Source of the DNA: Ooceraea biroi
Lineage: Eukaryota > Arthropoda > Insecta > Hymenoptera > Formicidae
Assembly (NCBI RefSeq): GCF_003672135.1
Contig: NC_039517.1
Location: 1,860,001-1,924,000, forward strand
Reading direction: 5' to 3'
DNA: 64,000 nucleotides
Shown: piece after piece, positions 60,301-64,000 of the stretch
Numbering within the stretch: the first letter of the stretch is position 1
How the letters are laid out: every line of letters starts with the position of its first letter
Translations under genes and position numbers: made by a program
Notes under the pieces: model-generated
What the model was told of the DNA's origin: nothing
Seen by the model: only the letters and a program-made list of their open reading frames with translations
Databases searched by the model: none

Positions 60301-62978
60301 CCTGTCCGCACGTTATCACGATCCGCTCGTGCGGGCGAGAACGCGAGCGCGAGCTCGCGGGAAACTTCCTCTGGCGAATCACTCTCGACGCGACTTTGCG
60401 GATTTTCATAATCGCGCAACTTTTTATTATCCGCGAATCGCGAATCTCCTCGATTCCTGAAGCGCTCACGACTTCTCAAATCCCGTGGCGGATTAAGCGA
60501 ACGAAGCTGCGTGCTCGGCGTAATGGAGGACCGAAGATCGCTTTATTGTCGCGATTTCCGCGAGAACTTCGCGAAGTAATATCTGTATAAAGCCGCGACG
60601 AGGCACGACGACACGGAGATTTATCGGGCGCCTCGTAAAACCTTCATTACGACCGAACTTCGTTATCCACGTCCTTCTCTTTCTTCCTCTCGTCCCCGTC
60701 TGGGATCAGCAGCGAGTGAGTCACGACTGTTTGCTCATCCGTGCGACCCGGCGGATCGATCGATCTGCTTGATCCTAAACTCCGCGTCCGGCGCCGGGGG
60801 CGAGCGATGGCGGTGGCATTAAATTCCCGATAAAAGCGAAAAGCGATCTCGCCGCATCTCGCCGTCCCGAGCTGCTCCGGTTACATCGCAGTTTCGGCGG
60901 AGATGATGGACAGGCTAGCGAAACTTTGGCTATTGTTTCGTCTTTCGCGTCCCTCCACCTTATGTAACCGATTCCCGCGCACGTTTTAGTAGCTTCCCGG
61001 CGATAATGTATAACCCATAAATTTTGGATCATATGACTTTATATAAATAAATGCACAAATTATTTTATTATTCTGATAAAACGATTTGTCGCAAAATTGA
61101 AATTTCGAGGACCGTAAATTTCTTATTATTCTTTGGAAGAATTAATCTGACAAATTGATAGTTTAATAATCGAACTCTGTATGCATTGAACTCTATATTC
61201 TTTGCCGAACACATCATCCTTCAGTCATTAATTATTTATTATATTATTATTATACTATTATAATATTATTTCGACATGTTAATCATTTCTATTACACGCG
61301 TCGCGCGGTACACCGTGCATCCAGGACACCAAATTATGGGACAGCTTCTTTCGTATATGACGATATTATTTTTTGTCGTCTGGCGATGGGGGACACGCGT
61401 GTACTGAGAAAGAAGAAAGGAAACACGAGAGAGTGCGAGGGAACCGTGCGACCAGACTGCGAAACTCGACAAAGATACCGCCGCTCGCAGATGCACTTTT
61501 TGCTGCACGCGCTCGTTAACTCGCCGGTTTATTGAGACAATTAATATGACGGTCGTCGTCCTGTTTTCCACACACGAATCCACCGTGTTGCTGTATTCCG
61601 ATCGGCCATCTGTTATCGCTTGCCACGCTACCGTCGCAACCGCAATTAAAGTCGCTAATTAACATCTGGCTCAAGTGGTTGCCAAGCTTTAAATTTCAAT
61701 TCTTGGCGGATTATTCTCCTTCTTTATCAATCCTTCCAGGTCCCACAGAATTCTAATTTTACTTATCTCGTCTTGGAGAAGGACGTTTTGCCATGCACGC
61801 GAAAGTTATTAAATAATGGAATTATAATAAATTTTTATCGCCTAAGAGAATTTATTTACTCTCGTATCGAAATTGCGACACCACAGATAAATAGATGATC
61901 CACATATTCTACTTTCATATAAAATATATAAAAATATTTTTATTTCGCAAATATATTTAATAGTTGTCTAAAATAACAGTGGCGTCAAATTTTTCGAGGT
62001 TCTCTCGAGGCCTCTAAAGAAACGACGAAGTGATGAAACATTAATTGATCGCAATTTCCGAGTGCGAGGGAGATGTGGCTGCTAATAACGCGCTGATACG
62101 GATAATGAGGATAATCATGATAAAAGACGAACCGGGAAAACCAAGAGAAAGGAAGAGAGAGTATTACGGGTCTCTTGGTAGACAGCCGGCTATCTTCCGC
62201 CACACCGCGTATGTTACGTCCCGCGCTATCTTAGCAGATAGGAGCTCTATTCCGCTCGGTAAATGCCGGAAGATAGCGAAATTTGATTGCACAAGGCGAT
62301 CTGGCCGTACAGCCTTTCAAGTAGCATCACTCCAGCAGGTGGTTAAGCATCGCGGCGACGGTAAAGCCCGATTCATCAGATCCCGGGGCATTCATTATTA
62401 TTGCTCGCTCCGCGCTTCGTCGTAAGAGCGAAATTAGCTCCACGCTTTTGCGATCGCTTCGACACGCGAGAAAAGATCCACGCGATCCGTACGGCCATCG
62501 ATCACAGGCCCGGAAATTTTACAATTAAAAATTCAAACTAAATCCGCAAATCCGCACCTTGACAGAACTCACATTTGCACAACTTTGATTGAAATTTTCC
62601 ATCTGTTAATTCCTAGATCCCTTAAAAGATCTCTTGGAAGATCTCTGAAATCACGCGACTTCGGCGCGAACACGCGGCAAGATGTGCGATTTCAACAGGG
62701 ACCGAATCGATCGTCAAGTCGCCTCGAACATCGCCGGAAACGAAAGGGCAAGTGCGAAAGCCCGCTTGTCGGCCGCATCGCGAGGGCATCGGGCTATCTC
62801 TGCATCGCGGGGCATGCAGAATGTCAGGAGGGCGAGATTCACCACCAAGTAGCAGGGCGGAAGGGGGAAGGCCGGAGAGCAGGATGGGGTAGCGGCGCCG
62901 TAATTTATGGCGTAAGTTTTGATATACCGCGCGTTTAGGGTGGAACTTTAAAATATTAAAATAGCCGCGCGGGGCGAT

Positions 62979-63000
62979 ACGACGACGACGACGACGACGA
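62979..63000. repeat. (ACG)n microsatellite
   Basis: About seven ACG units. Confidence 0.93.
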
Positions 63001-64000
63001 TGGCTCGAACCGCGACGGGAGATTTATCACGCGCGAGATACCGGCTTGCCTGCACATATACCGGGTGCGACACAACAGTAGTCTGACACGTTTCGCACCC
63101 CTGACGACGACTGCGGGTCTGGAACTGCCACCCTTCTGTCCCTCCTGTGCGACATCATGAATACATCGACCGGTTTAGTGTCGCGGGCGAAATGCGACTC
63201 CTATCGCGAACTATGTGCCCGACCCCGTTGCATCGGATGGCAAAAGGGCCACGAAAGGGCACGAGCCTTCCCTCAATCATCATCTGGATGGATTATTGTG
63301 CCCAGATAAAAATTTGAGAAACGGTATCGCGATAGTAGGTTTCGCTCTGTCAAAACTGAAAATAATTCGGAAATTCCGTGCGAATAGTATTACAAAATGA
63401 TACTATAAACGCGAGAAAAAATTGTAAAAGCACGATTTAATTAATCCTTGACTCGATATTCATGACCTCGTTTCCTCGCATCGAATTTTGTCGCAGGAAA
63501 ATCCAAAGATTTTCAAAACTTAGGAAAATAATATTTTATATTACATGATTCGTTGATGATCCGCTGAAGACTCTTAACGTTCTATAATAATAATAAAACT
63601 GCTCTTGAGCTGCGCGCTGTGCAGCTGACGAGATTTTAACTGCACAAAAATCACTGCGGGCCCCGGCGCTCGATTCGTTCGAGCTACCCTCGACAGCGAA
63701 GGGTTAACAGCGAGCGCGAAGCGACAACAGCTCGGAGCGTTTGTATATCCGGGATTCCGGGAGGGTGGGACGGGGTGCGTACGTTGCGTGGCCCGCCGAA
63801 AAGTCGCCCGTTCGCTTGCGGGGCACGCAATCGATAATCGCCGACGACGATAAGTCACGCGGATCCACGTGGCGCTCCACGTCGAGAGCCACGATCTTCA
63901 TTATGTGCGTCGTCCCGCACTCGATAATACGTTGAGGAAACGAATGAAAAAAAAACGACCCACCACCCTTGGAATACCCTCTGAACCCTCGCGAAGGGTG

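Larger units (their letters stand above)
56200..64000. other. Non-coding unique DNA
   Basis: No gene recognised. A (GATC)n run lies at 57280-57301, an AT-rich patch at 58020-58180 and an (ACG)n run at 62979-63000. Open frames up to 126 codons (62045-62425, 62585-62938) show no domain. No transposon ends found. Confidence 0.5.

Noticed and set aside
1..64000. tRNA genes
   Set aside because: I looked for GGTTCGAATCC-type T-arms with paired acceptor stems on both strands and found none; a tRNAscan run would be decisive.

Overview
This window looks like non-coding DNA from an insect nuclear genome, most likely a hymenopteran and probably an ant. The evidence is the mosaic of CpG-rich and AT-rich segments, very many (CT)n/(GA)n microsatellites, a short CCTAA/TTAGG tract (the insect telomere unit), and a dense set of insect-type DNA transposon relics. 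The species call is inference. I found no open reading frame that I can defend as a host protein-coding exon, and no tRNA, rRNA, known miRNA or CRISPR array. The longer open frames lie in GC-rich or (CT)n tracts or are shadows of repeats. The best hint of a host gene is on the + strand: a textbook zero-length-exon (recursive) splice junction at 26445/26446 and a strong 3' splice site at 23596/23597. These would fit a long intron of a + strand gene.

What can be annotated is mobile DNA. (1) Two arrays of one short LTR element occur in opposite orientations, at 7682-9462 and 41938-43752. Each is LTR-int-LTR-int-LTR-int-LTR with ~182 bp LTRs (TG...CA), 339 or 375 bp interiors that differ by one 36-bp minisatellite unit, and a perfect 4-bp target duplication around the whole array (ATCG, TAAG). 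They look like TRIMs (terminal-repeat retrotransposons in miniature). (2) Three ~905-bp copies of a TA-flanked element (30922-31829, 39237-40140, 48073-48977) keep a tiny two-exon reading frame resembling the start of a pogo-type transposase. (3) A transposon-in-transposon nest lies at 51361-52615: a hAT-type MITE with an 8-bp duplication carries a Tc1-type MITE and a 579-bp near-perfect hairpin element, inserted 6 bp apart. (4) Two TTAA-flanked elements (17092-17985 and 54103-55333) share an internal block; the second holds a broken transposase C-terminus. (5) Foldback elements lie at 34963-36799, 46249-47158 and 55719-56199, and a TTAACA-rich MITE at 25833-26332.

Layout: 1-7.6 kb unique DNA; 7.7-9.5 kb LTR array; 9.5-17 kb mostly unique DNA with an old diverged repeat pair at 14-15.4 kb; 17.1-18 kb TTAA element; 18-30.9 kb mostly unique, with the splice-site candidates and one MITE; 30.9-56.2 kb transposon-rich; 56.2-64 kb unique. 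There is no operon-like or pathway logic. The elements are non-autonomous and would depend on enzymes encoded elsewhere.
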